64,000 bases of DNA, taken from Halichoerus grypus. Taxonomy: Eukaryota; Chordata; Mammalia; Carnivora; Phocidae. The notes under the pieces are model-generated. The model made no database searches, was not told the origin of the DNA, and was given only the letters and a program-made list of their open reading frames with translations. A program made the translations under genes and the position numbers. Positions 14,401 to 23,640 of this stretch are shown piece by piece. The stretch lies in NCBI RefSeq assembly GCF_964656455.1, contig NC_135719.1, positions 130,739,444 to 130,803,443 of the forward strand, in the 5' to 3' direction. Each line of letters starts with the position of its first letter. Position 1 is the stretch's first letter.

Positions 14401-17400
14401 GTGGGAAATAATCCAGGCAGTCTGACTCCAGTGTTCCCAGTCAGGGAACCTGGACCCTGAGAGTGAAGACTGAATGTCCTTTAAATTCTACACCCTAGAC
14501 CCCTCGCTTGCCTCAACCTAATCCCAGCTCTGGTCCAAGTTTTAATCTCTACAGTATACTGCTGCTATCACAAAAGGTCTAGTCACAACTCTGGTACCTT
14601 CCTTTTTACTGGTTATTGTATATGTCATCTGGAGACAAAAGGCCTACGTTCAAGTCTCTACCATTTGCTAAATGACCTTATCAAAGGATATTCCCTCTGA
14701 GTCTATTTTTTGATCTACAAATTTGCGATTAAATCTACTATTTCCTGGCAGTTTGCCAGGCTAGAAATTTGAAGGATTCTACTTTCACAAAACATCTAGC
14801 TCCTGAATAAATACAAGAAAACTGCATTTCTGGGCTCCCTTGAAATGGGGATAGGGTACAGAGTTTTCCCCAAGGATAAATGAAGTAGAGAATAATAGAT
14901 TATTGTTCAAGTTATGGCCCAAGTATTTATATATAACTAGAGTATATTTAGAATAATGGTTCTCAATCAGTGGTGGTTTTGCTCCCCAGGGACATCTGGC
15001 AATGCATGGAGACATTTTTGGTTGTCAGAAATGAGCAGTGCTACTGGCATTTAGTGGGCAGAGGCCAGGTATGCTGTTAACATTCTACAAAGAACAGAAG
15101 AGCTCTCTGCAACAAAGAATTAACAAATGACAGTAGTGCCAAGGCTGACAAACCTGATCTAGAGACCAATAAACTGAGTTTCAGATTTGTCTCCAATTGA
15201 GGAAATTCTTCTCACTTTATTTTATTGAGGAGAGAGGTCATGTTTTATAGGTACTTGCTGTTTAGATATGGATAAGTCTAACAGTGTAGAAATGAGGATG
15301 ATTTTATCATTCACTTTGAACAGGATTTGTAGACGGTCATTCCCACCCATAATTACTCACTAATCCAAAACACAATTTACATTCAAATACAGATTAAAGA
15401 CTATGAAGACTATGTTTTAGGTGTTTTTTTCTATCTCCCATAGTTTATACATTAAAGTAGGTCCAAAGTGTTTCAAGAGATAACCTCTGAGAATTGGGTT
15501 GACTTTTTTTAATCGCCTCTCTTCCAGCATTCTGTGGTTAAACTTCAAATTACATGCACAGTCATTACTCATCTTAATTCATCATCTAATTCACCATTGT
15601 ATCCCTCACAGCAGTGGTGAAGTTTCTGATAAAAGTCTGTGAAACAGCCAAAAAGTGGGGAGGAAGGGGCTAGAACTAATGACAAGGTCCTCTGTAAACC
15701 ATAAAACACAAAATTAATGTTAGTTTTTGTCAGCAAGAATGTCTAAACCTATAGAGTCTAATATAATATCTACCAGCCACACATGGTGATTTAAATTGCA
15801 ATTAATTATAATTAAAAATTCAGTTCTTCAGTTCCATTAACTACATTTCAAGTGCTTAATAGCCACATGTCACTAGTGGCTACCATACTGGAGAGCACAG
15901 ATACGGCACATTCTGGAAATTCTAATGGGATCCTGAAGAAATTTAGTACAGAGAATTAAAATAACATAAACTCAATTTAGTATAAGAGTTTTATTTTTAT
16001 TTTATTTTTTTTAAAGATTTTTTATTTATTTATTGACAGAGAGAGAGAGCACAGCAGGTGGAGTAGTAGGTAGAGGGAGAAAGAGGCTCCCTGCTGAGCA
16101 AGGAGCCCAATGTGGGGCTCGATCCCAGAACCCTGGGTTCATGACTTGAGCCGAAGGCAGTTGCTTTACCAACTAAGCCACCCAGGCGCCCCAACAGTTT
16201 ATTTTTAAATCCAGTTACAACCCACAATAGAAGAGTATGCTCCATCTGAAAAACAGCAAAAATATTAAACTACTTTGTTCTGTTAGGTTCTGGAGCCATG
16301 TTTGTTATTAACTAATTTAATTAAATATTTACTGAATACCAACCACATATACGAGGCACTGTGCTCTACAGAGGCTAGGGATTCAAAGTAGAATAATTCG
16401 CCATTTTTATCATTAAAAACTAGCCATCAAACAAATCAATGTATAAAACATATATAATATTCATATATACTACATTATATATATATATTACACTAATATA
16501 TATTTGAACAGTCAAATGTAATAAAAATACAGGTAGATCTATTTAATCTCAAAGACATCTCCTTCTCTTTGGAGAGAATCCTTTGATTCTACTGGGACCA
16601 GTAGGAAAAATCAATTCCCCACACTTGTTATCTACAAGAGTAGATAACAAACAACCTGGATTGACTACTAGTTTGATTTAGGGTAGATTAAAGACTTTGG
16701 AATGGATTTTCTACATTTAAAAATGTTGTATCTTCTACATAAGGTCAAAGTACTTCAAGGACAACCATTATATGAGTGTAAGATAAACTGCAAAGTATTT
16801 GCTCCACATAACACAAAGGAATCTTATTCTCTTATTCATATCCTGAGATACTTTATGCTATTTAAGCAGTTTATATTGCCACTCTTCCAACTCAGGCCTC
16901 AAGAGTTGGCATTCTTTCACTTGTATTTTTGGATGCCTACCCTTCACTTTTAATAACCATTACATTTCTCTCAAGGTAAATACAAATTTCCTCATTTCAC
17001 TTAAATGTATGTATTTTTCCTTCCTCACACAGGCAGATTCTTATCAAAAACTCCACAGAAGTTACCCAGATGCCTAAATACTCTAAGATAGATTTCATCA
17101 CCATAAAGGTGAGGTTCACTTTATTTAAAATAAGTTCCTAAACTGCAGCCTCACACTTCCACTGAGTAGATAAATGATAACAAAACAAATGTTCTTAACA
17201 TTAATTATGATTACTTATTTGTACATAGTCCTCAAGGAGCTCAATACCCAATTTCTAAGCCAGCAGTTCTAAAACTTTTGAGTCTCAGGATCCTTTATCA
17301 CTTTCAAAAATTACTGAGAACCTCAAAGAGCTTTTATGAAATTATTAACTAAGTTGGGTTTTTTGTTTGTTTACAAATTCATTTAAAAACAGCAATGTAT

Positions 17401-20400
17401 CCATCACATGTTAACATAAATAATACATTTTTTAACAAAAATAACCAAATCAAATTTAGTGACAAATAGCTTAAAGGAAAAATAGCTGGATTCTCCTATC
17501 TGCGTATACAACCATCTATTACTTTGGTTGAATATATGAAGAAAATCTGTCTTCGCACACCTAAACAGCTGGGAAAAGAAGAAGTATTTTAAGTGATGGT
17601 TTCCTTAAAGTTAGCTACAATGTAGAATCTGAAACCATACACCAATGAACTTTTCATACTTTTAGATTAAAATCCATTAATTTATCTTTCACTTTGAAGG
17701 GATTTTGCAACATCATGCCTTGGTCATTTAGAAAATATAAGTTCAGTGAATTATGCAGTATTCCAAATATTAACACATTTCATTAAAGAATATCAAATAA
17801 TCGCATTTCTTAATATTAACAGTGATCTCATCTTGACTCCTCAGTACACATCCTTTTAATATTCACTGCATCAAAATGGGAAGCATACATAAAGCACTGT
17901 GGATATGGAACAGTTATCTCAAGGAAAAGTACTCAGTGCATTTGAGTAGCAACTTTAACTGGCCACTTTTCACAGAACACAACTTTTACTGAAAATATGA
18001 CAAACTATGATTATTCAGACTTGGGCATCTGGCCAACCTCATGGACCTCTTGAAACAATCTGTGGGGAAACCTCAGGACTCCACAGACCTTATTTTGAGA
18101 ACCACTGTTCTGAGCAATAAGGCAAAAATATTCCATAATCTCATGAGTCATTACAACACCAAAACACAAATGCTAAATAAAAATATCTAATTATTTCTGC
18201 TTAAATCCAAAGAAATCCAAGAGACAGAAAACCAGCTCCCAATGTCAAATACATCATAAACCTAATATTTGGTCCACATAAAAAAAAAATTCAGACTTAA
18301 GAACATAAAATTATTTTATCAAGCACTTATTTAATCTCCACAACATAAACACTTTCTAGAATACAGGTACGTTAAGACCATAAAAAAAAGGGAGGAAAAA
18401 ACAAAACTATAGGTATGTCAAATAATTAGACCATAAATATACAATGTTAACGGTCCATTAGTAATAGTGAATGCTATTGCCAGACACTGTGCTTAAGCAC
18501 TTCATATGGTTATTATATTTAATCCTCAAAACAAACCTGTAAGGTAAGTCTGACCAATTCCCATATCACACATAATGAAACTGAAATACAGTGTGCCTAA
18601 GAGCAGAGGAAGGATGGATGGTAGAGCTATCTAAAGCTAGTCTCCTTCATCTATCCACACACTGCCTCCTGCAGCAAAGTTGAATGCTCATCCCATGGAA
18701 AAATTATGGATCAGTCTCTGGCTGAAGAGAGTATTTTAAGGAAAAAAAAAAGTATGACTATTAAAACAACAACAAGAGGCAAACTCACAGTTTTTAGTTC
18801 CATAAGAACTTGTTCATCAACTCCATCATCCAAAAAGATGTCTCTCACATCATTAATAACATCTTCAATCACAGATCTGTACAATTTAGGCTTTAAAGGA
18901 AAAATAAAAAACTTGAAAAAGATCATTTTTCACATATTCAAAACAAATTAAATATAATACAAGTCATTTTTCCAACTAATCAAAATTTATTTTAGAAGAT
19001 AGAACTTTAAAGATATGGCCATCCTAACAAACATCATTTGCTTCAGTTAAAATGGATTATTTTATGACTGCATATTTTAAAAGAAGTCTTAAAGACTAAT
19101 GCAATTCATATACAGGAAGTCCTTACACATACAAGGTCCACACAATTTCCAGTTAGAATTTCCTATGTTGTTATAATCAAAACACCTAATGTGACCCAAA
19201 AAATAGACTTATGGGTTGCTTATAACTGGTTCCTATTATTCTTTCCTTTGACTTCTGTTAGATCTCACAACCTCCTCACTAAGCCTTAAACTTACGTCCT
19301 GCAGTCATTTGCCTGATATTATCTGCAATCTAATTGAAAAATCACGTAATTTCTATTTTCTGTCAACCAGTCTGTGCCTTTAAGCTACACCATTTAACTG
19401 TTCATATACCCACAATAACAGGTCTTAAAGCCCCAGATGAACAAGGCACACTGACTTCTTTCCCAGGATTTCTTTCCTTCAACTACTACCTAGACGATGC
19501 CATGAAATAGAATCATGGACATCCTCAATGTTTTCTAATTATTACTATTATTGTTGGTATTACTTGGGAAGGGTTGGAGGGGAAGATTCTTTCTAGAAGG
19601 TTGCCAGAAGAATAAAAGGAGAATAAATGTGAAAGCACTTTCAAAAGTATAAAGTATTTTTTAAAAATCAAAAGGTAATAGTAATTTGCCCAACCCACAT
19701 CCTATTTTTAACGTGTTAGGCAAGAAGTCTGCATGTCAGTGTGATAAAACTAGAGCTATCTTGTTATAAATCCTATCCATTATCACACACAGTTAAGGTA
19801 TCAGCCTTTTTCTTTTAATGTTTGTCATTATTTGTGTTTTATAGCCTGCTTAAGGTAAGAACTACTAGTTACCCAATAAAACCAAGGGTTTGCTCTCATA
19901 ACCAAACCTTAAAGACAAATGTTTAACTAGCATCTCTAACAGCAATATTGTTATCACAGGAGAACCCTCTAAGAAAATGTGTTCTTGCACTGCCAAAACT
20001 ACAAATAATGAGTTCCTCTGTATAACTTACCTCAACCATTAAAATTTGCTCCTTTTCACCACAAGCAGAAAAACAATTCATATATCTGGGTTCTCACCTT
20101 TGCTATTCCACTCACTAACCTGCTTTATTTTACCAAATCTGCCTCTGTAAACTTTTAAGTTATTCATGTGCAAAATGTGAAACTCTATAGGGCCTCCTTA
20201 TTTTAACATTCTGATTCTATATATAAGGAAATTGTCACTGACTATAGGTATCATTTTATCTATGGTGATTTAACCACTGAATTACAAAAATAACATTTAA
20301 AAAGTGGTTTTCTTTAAGCCAATAATAATACTTAATGCACTATAAAGAGGTGGTGTAATTTTAAATTGTTACTATGAATCTTAAGTTGATGATATAAATT

Positions 20401-22742
20401 ATTTTTTCAGCAAACTGGATGTTTGGTGTTTTCTGAAGTCAATCACTCCTAAAAATCTTCAGCTTGGAGATCCAGACATTTACAGCTACAAAACTTGCTT
20501 TCTTCTGGCACTCCCTATTTAATGAATTTATCTTGTTTTGGGATTTTGCTTATGTGCCTTAGTTAACCTACAATTTGACCATTTAATTTCATAAAAGCTC
20601 TAAAGGGAAATGTGTATTCTTCATGACATATACACAATAATTTAGCAGAACTGTTCATAAGTTGATAAGCCCCCATAATACTCATGTTTTTAAAAGCATG
20701 GGGGTGCATAGGCACTCCCTGAAATAAGCAATTTCCAAGTTATTTAAAATGCTAAACCTTACTTAAGCCAAAGTTTTTGCCTTTTAACAAAATACAGAGT
20801 AATTTAGGTTTGTCCTGGTTTTCAAAACACAGATATTCCAAACTGGTAAATTAAAGAGCCATGACTGTCACTATCTAATGATTATTTAGTAGGTTCCTTT
20901 CCAAAATGTTAGTTCCCGGGGGGGAACACTGGAAAGTAAATCAGATTAACTTCCATCTAGAATATTAATATCCAATGAAATAAAAATACTGCCAACTTAC
21001 AATTTTTTTGAGATCCAGTTTACACTAAGCCTCCTTACTCTCATTACTCACAATTCGCCTATACATAAATGTACTGTGTACATAAGGTCCTATGTTGAGG
21101 CTTTAGACACTTTATTTCTTCAAAAAGCTTCGTGTCTCCAACATTTAATATAGAAAAACAACGGCATATTAGAAGCTTTATTTCTAACATATTTTCTGAA
21201 TACTTGAAGAACAGAACAGTACCAAAGTCAAGTACCCTGCAGCTAACAGTTCATGTAGGAAGCATTTTTTTTTTTAATTCCCGAGAGTAACGCATTTTCC
21301 AATACAAAAACGATTAGACAGCTGAGCTACAATTCTGTTTAAAAGCAAAAATAAAAATAAAAGGAAGGTACAGCAATTCTATTTTCCCCTAACAAAGACA
21401 GGAAACCCTAGCTGCTGCATCAAAACAACAACAAAAAACTTGGGACTCTGAAAGCTGCCCTGTTGGGTGCGAAATTACAGCGTAAGGAAAGGACCTAGAA
21501 ATAAACTGAGCTTGCACGCTCCTGCCTCTCGCCTCGGGAGCACGCACCTCCCAGCCCCGCTCTCAGCAGCTCTCACTATTTAAAGCCGGATCTAGTGTTT
21601 AAATGGAGAGGCGGTGACGTAGGCCTGAAAAGCACCTTCCCATCCTGGCAGAGTCTATATTAGAGAGCGGCAATGGCTCTATATAAACAGGGCAGCCAAA
21701 GGGAGGAGGACCACAAGGCTCAGGGACTGAAAAGCAGGGTAAGCGGCCGCAGCCATGATGGATCGACCCGAGTCGCCAACGGTACGGAGTCGGGCGGCCG
21801 CGGGCTTGTCTGCGGCGTTTGGGACCGGGCAAAAACGTGTTTTATTGTCAGAATAAAAATAAGAGTGGGGTGGACTAGTGATCACATTGCGTTGGTGACT
21901 GACAAGGTTATTTATGTGACTGCTTTTTGCAAACCTACGTGATCGCAAGTAACCAAAAAGGGACAAATGGGGAGAAGTAGGCAAATTTCAAGGCGAAAGC
22001 AGGGGCACTTTGACCACTGTAAGCTTTTTTTGTTTGCTTTGGTGCTTTTGCTAGTGGAAGATACGATGGGGGTTTTGCTTCCCCTTCGCCATTTTACCGA
22101 TTGGGAAGGAACCGAGATAAGTGCTTTTCAACCTTCGTCTTTTTTTTTTTTTTTTTAAGAAATATAAAATGGCCCCAGTGAAGGCTCCCTAAGCACAACC
22201 GCCAGAAACACCCCAAGTAACCCCTAAAGTAGCCGTTCACCTTCCACTGCATTGAAGGGGACCACGGTGGGTCTTGTGGACTCGCCCAATTCCCCAGACG
22301 CGGTTTTTGTTTTGAGGCTGCTCGGGGTGCCCTTCTCGAGACAGCGCGGCCGAGCTCGCTTCGGGGAGGAAGCGGCGGCTTCCCATCCGCCCTCCCTCCC
22401 GGCGGCCGGGGTCTGGGGCCAGGGCCGCGCGCTCGCCCCGGCCCAACGGCCTCCGCGGCCCGGACCGCCCCGCGGCGGCCCCAGGCCCCGCCGGCGCCCC
22501 CGCCCTCCCGCCGCCACCGCCGCGAGCCCGAGGCGCCCCCCCGCGCCCGCCGCCCCGGCCCGCTCCGCCCGAGGCGGGAAGCGGCGGCGGCCGCGCGGGC
22601 GGCTGAGGAGAGTAGAGGCCGGGAGTCGCCGCCGTCGTCCCCGCCCCCGCCCGGTCCGGCCGTTGCTGCCGCCTGGACGAAGCCCCCGCCGGCCACCAAA
22701 CCACGTCCTTACCACGGTGTTTGTATTTGCCGAGTTCGCCAT
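1912..22742 (-). CDS. GTF2A1: GTF2A1, transcription initiation factor TFIIA alpha/beta precursor (5' part; six coding exons, rest off the left edge)
   Basis: TFIIA binds TBP on promoter DNA and stabilises the TBP-TATA complex in RNA polymerase II initiation. This gene encodes the precursor that is cleaved into the alpha and beta subunits. Six exons with GT-AG borders join to 612 nt (204 codons) with matching phases. The product starts MANSANTNTV. Residues 11-44 (PKLYRSVIEDVINDVRDIFL...) are the conserved N-terminal helical region that pairs with the gamma subunit. A Gln/His-rich tract with seven consecutive His follows (exon 3), then a Gln/Ala/Val-rich linker. The human protein is about 376 residues, so roughly 170 C-terminal residues (acidic region, cleavage site, beta-barrel) lie beyond position 1. 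The start ATG has A at -3 and G at +4. The gene lies head-to-tail with STON2, as at human 14q31. No disabling change is seen. Confidence 0.96.
2046..3168 (-). other. GTF2A1: GTF2A1 intron 5
   Basis: This is AT-rich intron with no recognisable repeat or exon. Open frames of 70-80 codons here have no family resemblance. Confidence 0.75.
3169..3244 (-). CDS. GTF2A1: GTF2A1 coding exon 5
   Basis: The exon has 76 nt, acceptor TTCAG and donor GTGAGG. It encodes SAAATAATLALPAGVTPVQQ followed by ILTNS plus one base. This is the Ala/Thr-rich linker of TFIIA alpha. Confidence 0.94.
3606..3928. mobile_element. Mariner/Tigger-type DNA transposon fossil
   Basis: Terminal inverted repeats CAGTTGACCCTTAAGCAAT and CAGTTGACCTTGAACAAT (reverse strand) are flanked by TA on both sides (3604-3605, 3929-3930). 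It is about 323 bp and non-autonomous. Confidence 0.75.
5217..5419 (-). mobile_element. Carnivore tRNA-derived SINE
   Basis: Full length, with a perfect 17-bp duplication AAAGTACATAACTTTTC (5200-5216 and 5420-5436). Confidence 0.95.
5486..5875 (+). mobile_element. L1 3' end (ORF2 tail and 3' UTR)
   Basis: Resembles the 3' end of carnivore L1 (GACATGGATGGAGCTAAAGT, GAAATAAGTCAGTCAGAGAA, TGTGATCTCACTCATATGTG), ending in an A-rich tail. It is heavily 5' truncated. Confidence 0.8.
6275..6481 (+). mobile_element. Carnivore tRNA-derived SINE (diverged)
   Basis: SINE head to AAATAAATCTT tail. An imperfect duplication AAAGGACAAAAGT/AAAGGACACAAGT flanks it. Confidence 0.9.
6938..7125 (+). mobile_element. 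Carnivore tRNA-derived SINE (older)
   Basis: The head reads GGGCACCTCGGTGGCACAGTC and the tail AAATAAATAAATCTTTG. More diverged than its neighbours. Confidence 0.9.
8078..8142 (-). CDS. GTF2A1: GTF2A1 coding exon 4
   Basis: The exon has 65 nt and follows a T-rich tract ending AATAG, with donor GTAAGA. Joined to the preceding G it encodes AAAPQVIVPDSKLIQHMNAS followed by NM. The phase is 0 at the 3' end. Confidence 0.94.
8143..9974 (-). other. GTF2A1: GTF2A1 intron 3
   Basis: This is AT-rich intron. The only distinct item is a TA/CA microsatellite near 8.43-8.51 kb. No SINE was seen. Confidence 0.75.
8432..8507. repeat. TA/CA microsatellite
   Basis: Alternating (TA)n with a (CA)n block. Open frames across it are artefacts of the repeat. 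Confidence 0.9.
9975..10179 (-). CDS. GTF2A1: GTF2A1 coding exon 3 (Gln/His-rich)
   Basis: The exon has 205 nt, entering in phase 0 and leaving one base into a codon. The acceptor is CCTTAG and the donor GTGAGA. It encodes LWENKLMQSRAVDGFHSEEQ, then a low-complexity stretch of Gln with seven consecutive His, then QVLIPASQQ. The CAG/CAT/CAC repeats are mixed rather than pure. Confidence 0.96.
11047..11205 (+). mobile_element. Carnivore tRNA-derived SINE (internally shortened)
   Basis: SINE head, shortened body and a CTCTCTC tail. Near-perfect 16-bp duplication TAATTCAGTTATTTTG/TAATTCAGTCATTTTG. Confidence 0.9.
11788..11999 (+). mobile_element. Carnivore tRNA-derived SINE
   Basis: Full length with a degenerate A-rich tail. 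Duplication AAAAAGAGGACA/AAAAAGAAGACA. Confidence 0.92.
12391..12593 (-). mobile_element. Carnivore SINE with a replaced interior
   Basis: The tail and body match up to about 12489 and the head (CTAAGCCACTGAGCTCCCC) closes it at 12593. The block 12490-12568 between them is not SINE sequence. Confidence 0.7.
12759..12925. mobile_element. MER5A-like hAT fossil
   Basis: Carries CAGTGGTCCTCAAAATGTGG, CATCACCTGAGAACTTGTTA and CAGACCTACTGACTCAGCAA, which match the MER5A consensus as I remember it. Confidence 0.7.
13515..13690 (+). mobile_element. MER20-like hAT fossil
   Basis: Carries CTACTGACATTTTGGCCAGGACAATTC-type sequence and the ACTAAATGCCA block typical of MER20. The name is from memory. 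Confidence 0.55.
14240..14445 (+). mobile_element. MIR fossil
   Basis: Core-SINE pattern: decimal-like TACTATCTCCTTTTTACAG, then GAAC..GAAGAACAGTAAGTTA and a GTCTGACTCCAGTG end. Confidence 0.55.
14955..15165 (-). mobile_element. MER20-like hAT fossil, reverse orientation
   Basis: Begins GGTTCTCAATCAGTGGTGG and carries GACATCTGGCAATGCATGGAG and TGGTTGTCA, the reverse of the copy at 13.5 kb. Confidence 0.6.
15772..15925. mobile_element. Old DNA-transposon fossil
   Basis: Contains paired AGCCACACATGGTGATTTAA and AGCCACATGTCACTAGTGGC blocks, as in a common mammalian hAT-type MER element. The family is not fixed. Confidence 0.4.
15998..16192 (-). mobile_element. Carnivore tRNA-derived SINE
   Basis: Full length in reverse, ending CCACCCAGGCGCCCC. 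Confidence 0.93.
17261..18107. mobile_element. hAT-type non-autonomous DNA transposon (about 847 bp)
   Basis: The termini CAGCAGTTCTAAAAC and, on the other strand, CAGTGGTTCTCAAAA are inverted. An 8-bp duplication TTCTAAGC/TTCTGAGC flanks it (17253-17260, 18108-18115), as expected for hAT. No transposase frame remains. Confidence 0.75.
18470..18630 (+). mobile_element. MIR fossil
   Basis: Carries the MIR-type run from CACTGTGCTTAAGCACTTCA through AATCCTCAAAACAA to AATGAAACTGAAATACAG. Confidence 0.55.
18789..18890 (-). CDS. GTF2A1: GTF2A1 coding exon 2 (codons 11-44)
   Basis: The exon has 102 nt, phase 0 at both ends. It is preceded by TTTAAAG (acceptor AG at 18892-18891) and followed by the donor GTGAGT. 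It encodes PKLYRSVIEDVINDVRDIFL and then a segment ending ELKT, the conserved N-terminal helices. Met40 (codon 18803-18801) is the start reported for the shorter isoform of the human protein. Confidence 0.96.
18891..22712 (-). other. GTF2A1: GTF2A1 intron 1
   Basis: From 18.9 to about 21.5 kb it is AT-rich, with no SINE or other repeat that I recognise, which is unusual for this window. From 21.5 kb it passes into GC-rich sequence containing the candidate second promoter and then the CpG island. Confidence 0.75.
21540..21850. promoter_or_regulatory. Candidate alternative or antisense promoter in GTF2A1 intron 1
   Basis: This is a second GC/CpG-rich block, separate from the main island. On the plus strand a CRE-like TGACGTA (21615-21621) is followed by a consensus TATA box TATATAAA (21680-21687), which predicts a start near 21710 and donor-like AGG|GTAAGC at 21739. 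On the minus strand a TATA-like TTTAAATA (near 21582) precedes a donor-like GGAG|GTGCGT near 21548. A minus-strand start here could give a 5' exon for the shorter GTF2A1 form that begins at Met40. A plus-strand start would give an antisense RNA. Confidence 0.4.
22713..22742 (-). CDS. GTF2A1: GTF2A1 coding exon 1 (codons 1-10)
   Basis: ATG at 22742-22740 begins ten codons, MANSANTNTV, ending in GTG and followed by the donor GTAAGG (GT at 22712-22711). The phase is 0. The Kozak context is GGAAATGGCG. There is no other ATG on this strand between the promoter TATA box and this codon. Confidence 0.95.
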
Positions 22743-23105
22743 TTCCACACACAACACAAACAAGAGGGGGCAAGCCCAAGAAAACAAGATAAAAACAAAA
22801 CCAAAAAAGAAAAAAAGAAAACCAAAAAACCCGGAGGGTGGCCCAAGCCACCGCAAGATTGGGGGTAAAAATTTCAAACAAAATCGAATCCTGAAAGAGT
22901 AAAGGGGAGCGGTGAGAGGAGGAGGAGGAGGGGGGCAGTCCTCCCACAGCTAAAAACCCCGAGAATCGCCCTTAAAAAAAAAAAAAAGCCACGACCCTTC
23001 TGGGGTCCGGGGGGCGTTGCCGGCTCCCCACCCCGCACCAAGGAGGGAAACCACCACCGGTCGCCGCTCCCCGCGCCGCCGCTGCCGCCACCGGCTGCAG
23101 CTCCA
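22743..23105 (-). other. GTF2A1: GTF2A1 5' UTR (estimated extent)
   Basis: About 360 nt lie between the predicted start site (about 30 nt past the TATA box) and the ATG. No ATG occurs on the minus strand here, so scanning would meet no upstream start. The last 100 nt are strongly T-rich on the sense strand (plus-strand A-rich run 22780-22835). The exact transcription start was not determined. Confidence 0.6.
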
Positions 23106-23131
23106 GCCGTCCGGTCCGCCCGCTTCTCCCC

Positions 23132-23139
23132 TTTATATA
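23132..23139 (-). promoter_or_regulatory. GTF2A1: TATA box of GTF2A1
   Basis: The minus strand reads CTATATAAAGGGG, a consensus TATAWAAR box inside the CpG island and about 390 nt upstream of the start codon. This predicts initiation near 23102-23108. The position is an inference from spacing. Confidence 0.7.
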
Positions 23140-23233
23140 GTGAGCCAACGAGCTGCGCGAGCCACCGCCGCCGCCGCTGCCGCCGAGAGACAGGGCGGAG
23201 GGGGAGGGAGGGGCGGAAAGGGCGGGGGCAGAG

Positions 23234-23283
23234 GTGGGCGGGGCTGAGCGCGAGACACCGCGAGAGCCGCGTGCGCAGGCGCG
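23234..23283. promoter_or_regulatory. Sp1-like GC box and NRF1-like site upstream of GTF2A1
   Basis: TGGGCGGGGC at 23235-23244 matches an Sp1/KLF GC box. TGCGCAGGCGCG at 23272-23283 matches the NRF1 palindrome. Both lie about 100-150 bp upstream of the predicted GTF2A1 start, a usual place for housekeeping promoters. Confidence 0.5.
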
Positions 23284-23400
23284 CCGGGGCGGAGGCCGCC
23301 GTGGGCCGCGTCGTCACGCGCCGTGGAGGGTGCTGGGCGGGCGGAGCCAGGGGACTGGAGTAGTCAAGTCGGCTTGCCCGCTCCCCAAGTCTCGCGTGAT

Positions 23401-23640
23401 CACGTGGTTGCCACCCAGGCGGAAGTGTCCCACAGCTCTTTTAGGGTGAGGGACTTGCAAAGCATTGCTAGAAAAGGCATGAGTTCTGGTGACACTCCAG
23501 TCCAGAGTTACCTGGGACCGACTCTTGTCAGGTGTTTCTGGGTCTCCCGGCGCTAGAGAAGCTAGAAAATATGGAAGGGATGGTGGCGGCTGCCTCGCTA
23601 GCAATGGCTGCAGAGGACCGGTCACGTGTTCCCGCTTCCG
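23401..23640. promoter_or_regulatory. Two CACGTG E-boxes and ETS-type sites on the divergent side of the GTF2A1 promoter
   Basis: CACGTG occurs at 23401-23406 and 23623-23628. GGAAGTG (23421-23427) and CTTCCGG (near 23635) are ETS-like cores. They sit 300-530 bp upstream of the GTF2A1 start and could serve a divergent plus-strand transcript. Motif matches only. Confidence 0.4.

Larger units (their letters stand above)
10180..18788 (-). other. GTF2A1: GTF2A1 intron 2
   Basis: This is the largest intron seen here (8.6 kb). It carries four SINEs, several hAT-type fossils (MER5A-like, two MER20-like, one element of about 850 bp with an 8-bp duplication) and two MIR copies, all listed separately. 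No exon was recognised. Confidence 0.8.
22290..23430. promoter_or_regulatory. CpG island over GTF2A1 exon 1 and promoter
   Basis: This is a dense block of GC and CpG (NotI-like GCGGCCGC, GCGCGC, CCGCCG runs) in an otherwise AT-rich window. It covers exon 1, the 5' UTR and the upstream promoter. Long open frames on both strands here come from GC richness, not from genes. Confidence 0.9.

Noticed and set aside
22094..23317. Several open frames of 150-236 codons on both strands across the CpG island
   Set aside because: They arise because GC-rich DNA has few stop codons. Most depend on non-ATG starts, overlap each other in several frames, and have Pro/Arg/Gly-rich content with no family. Only the MANSANTNTV exon is supported.
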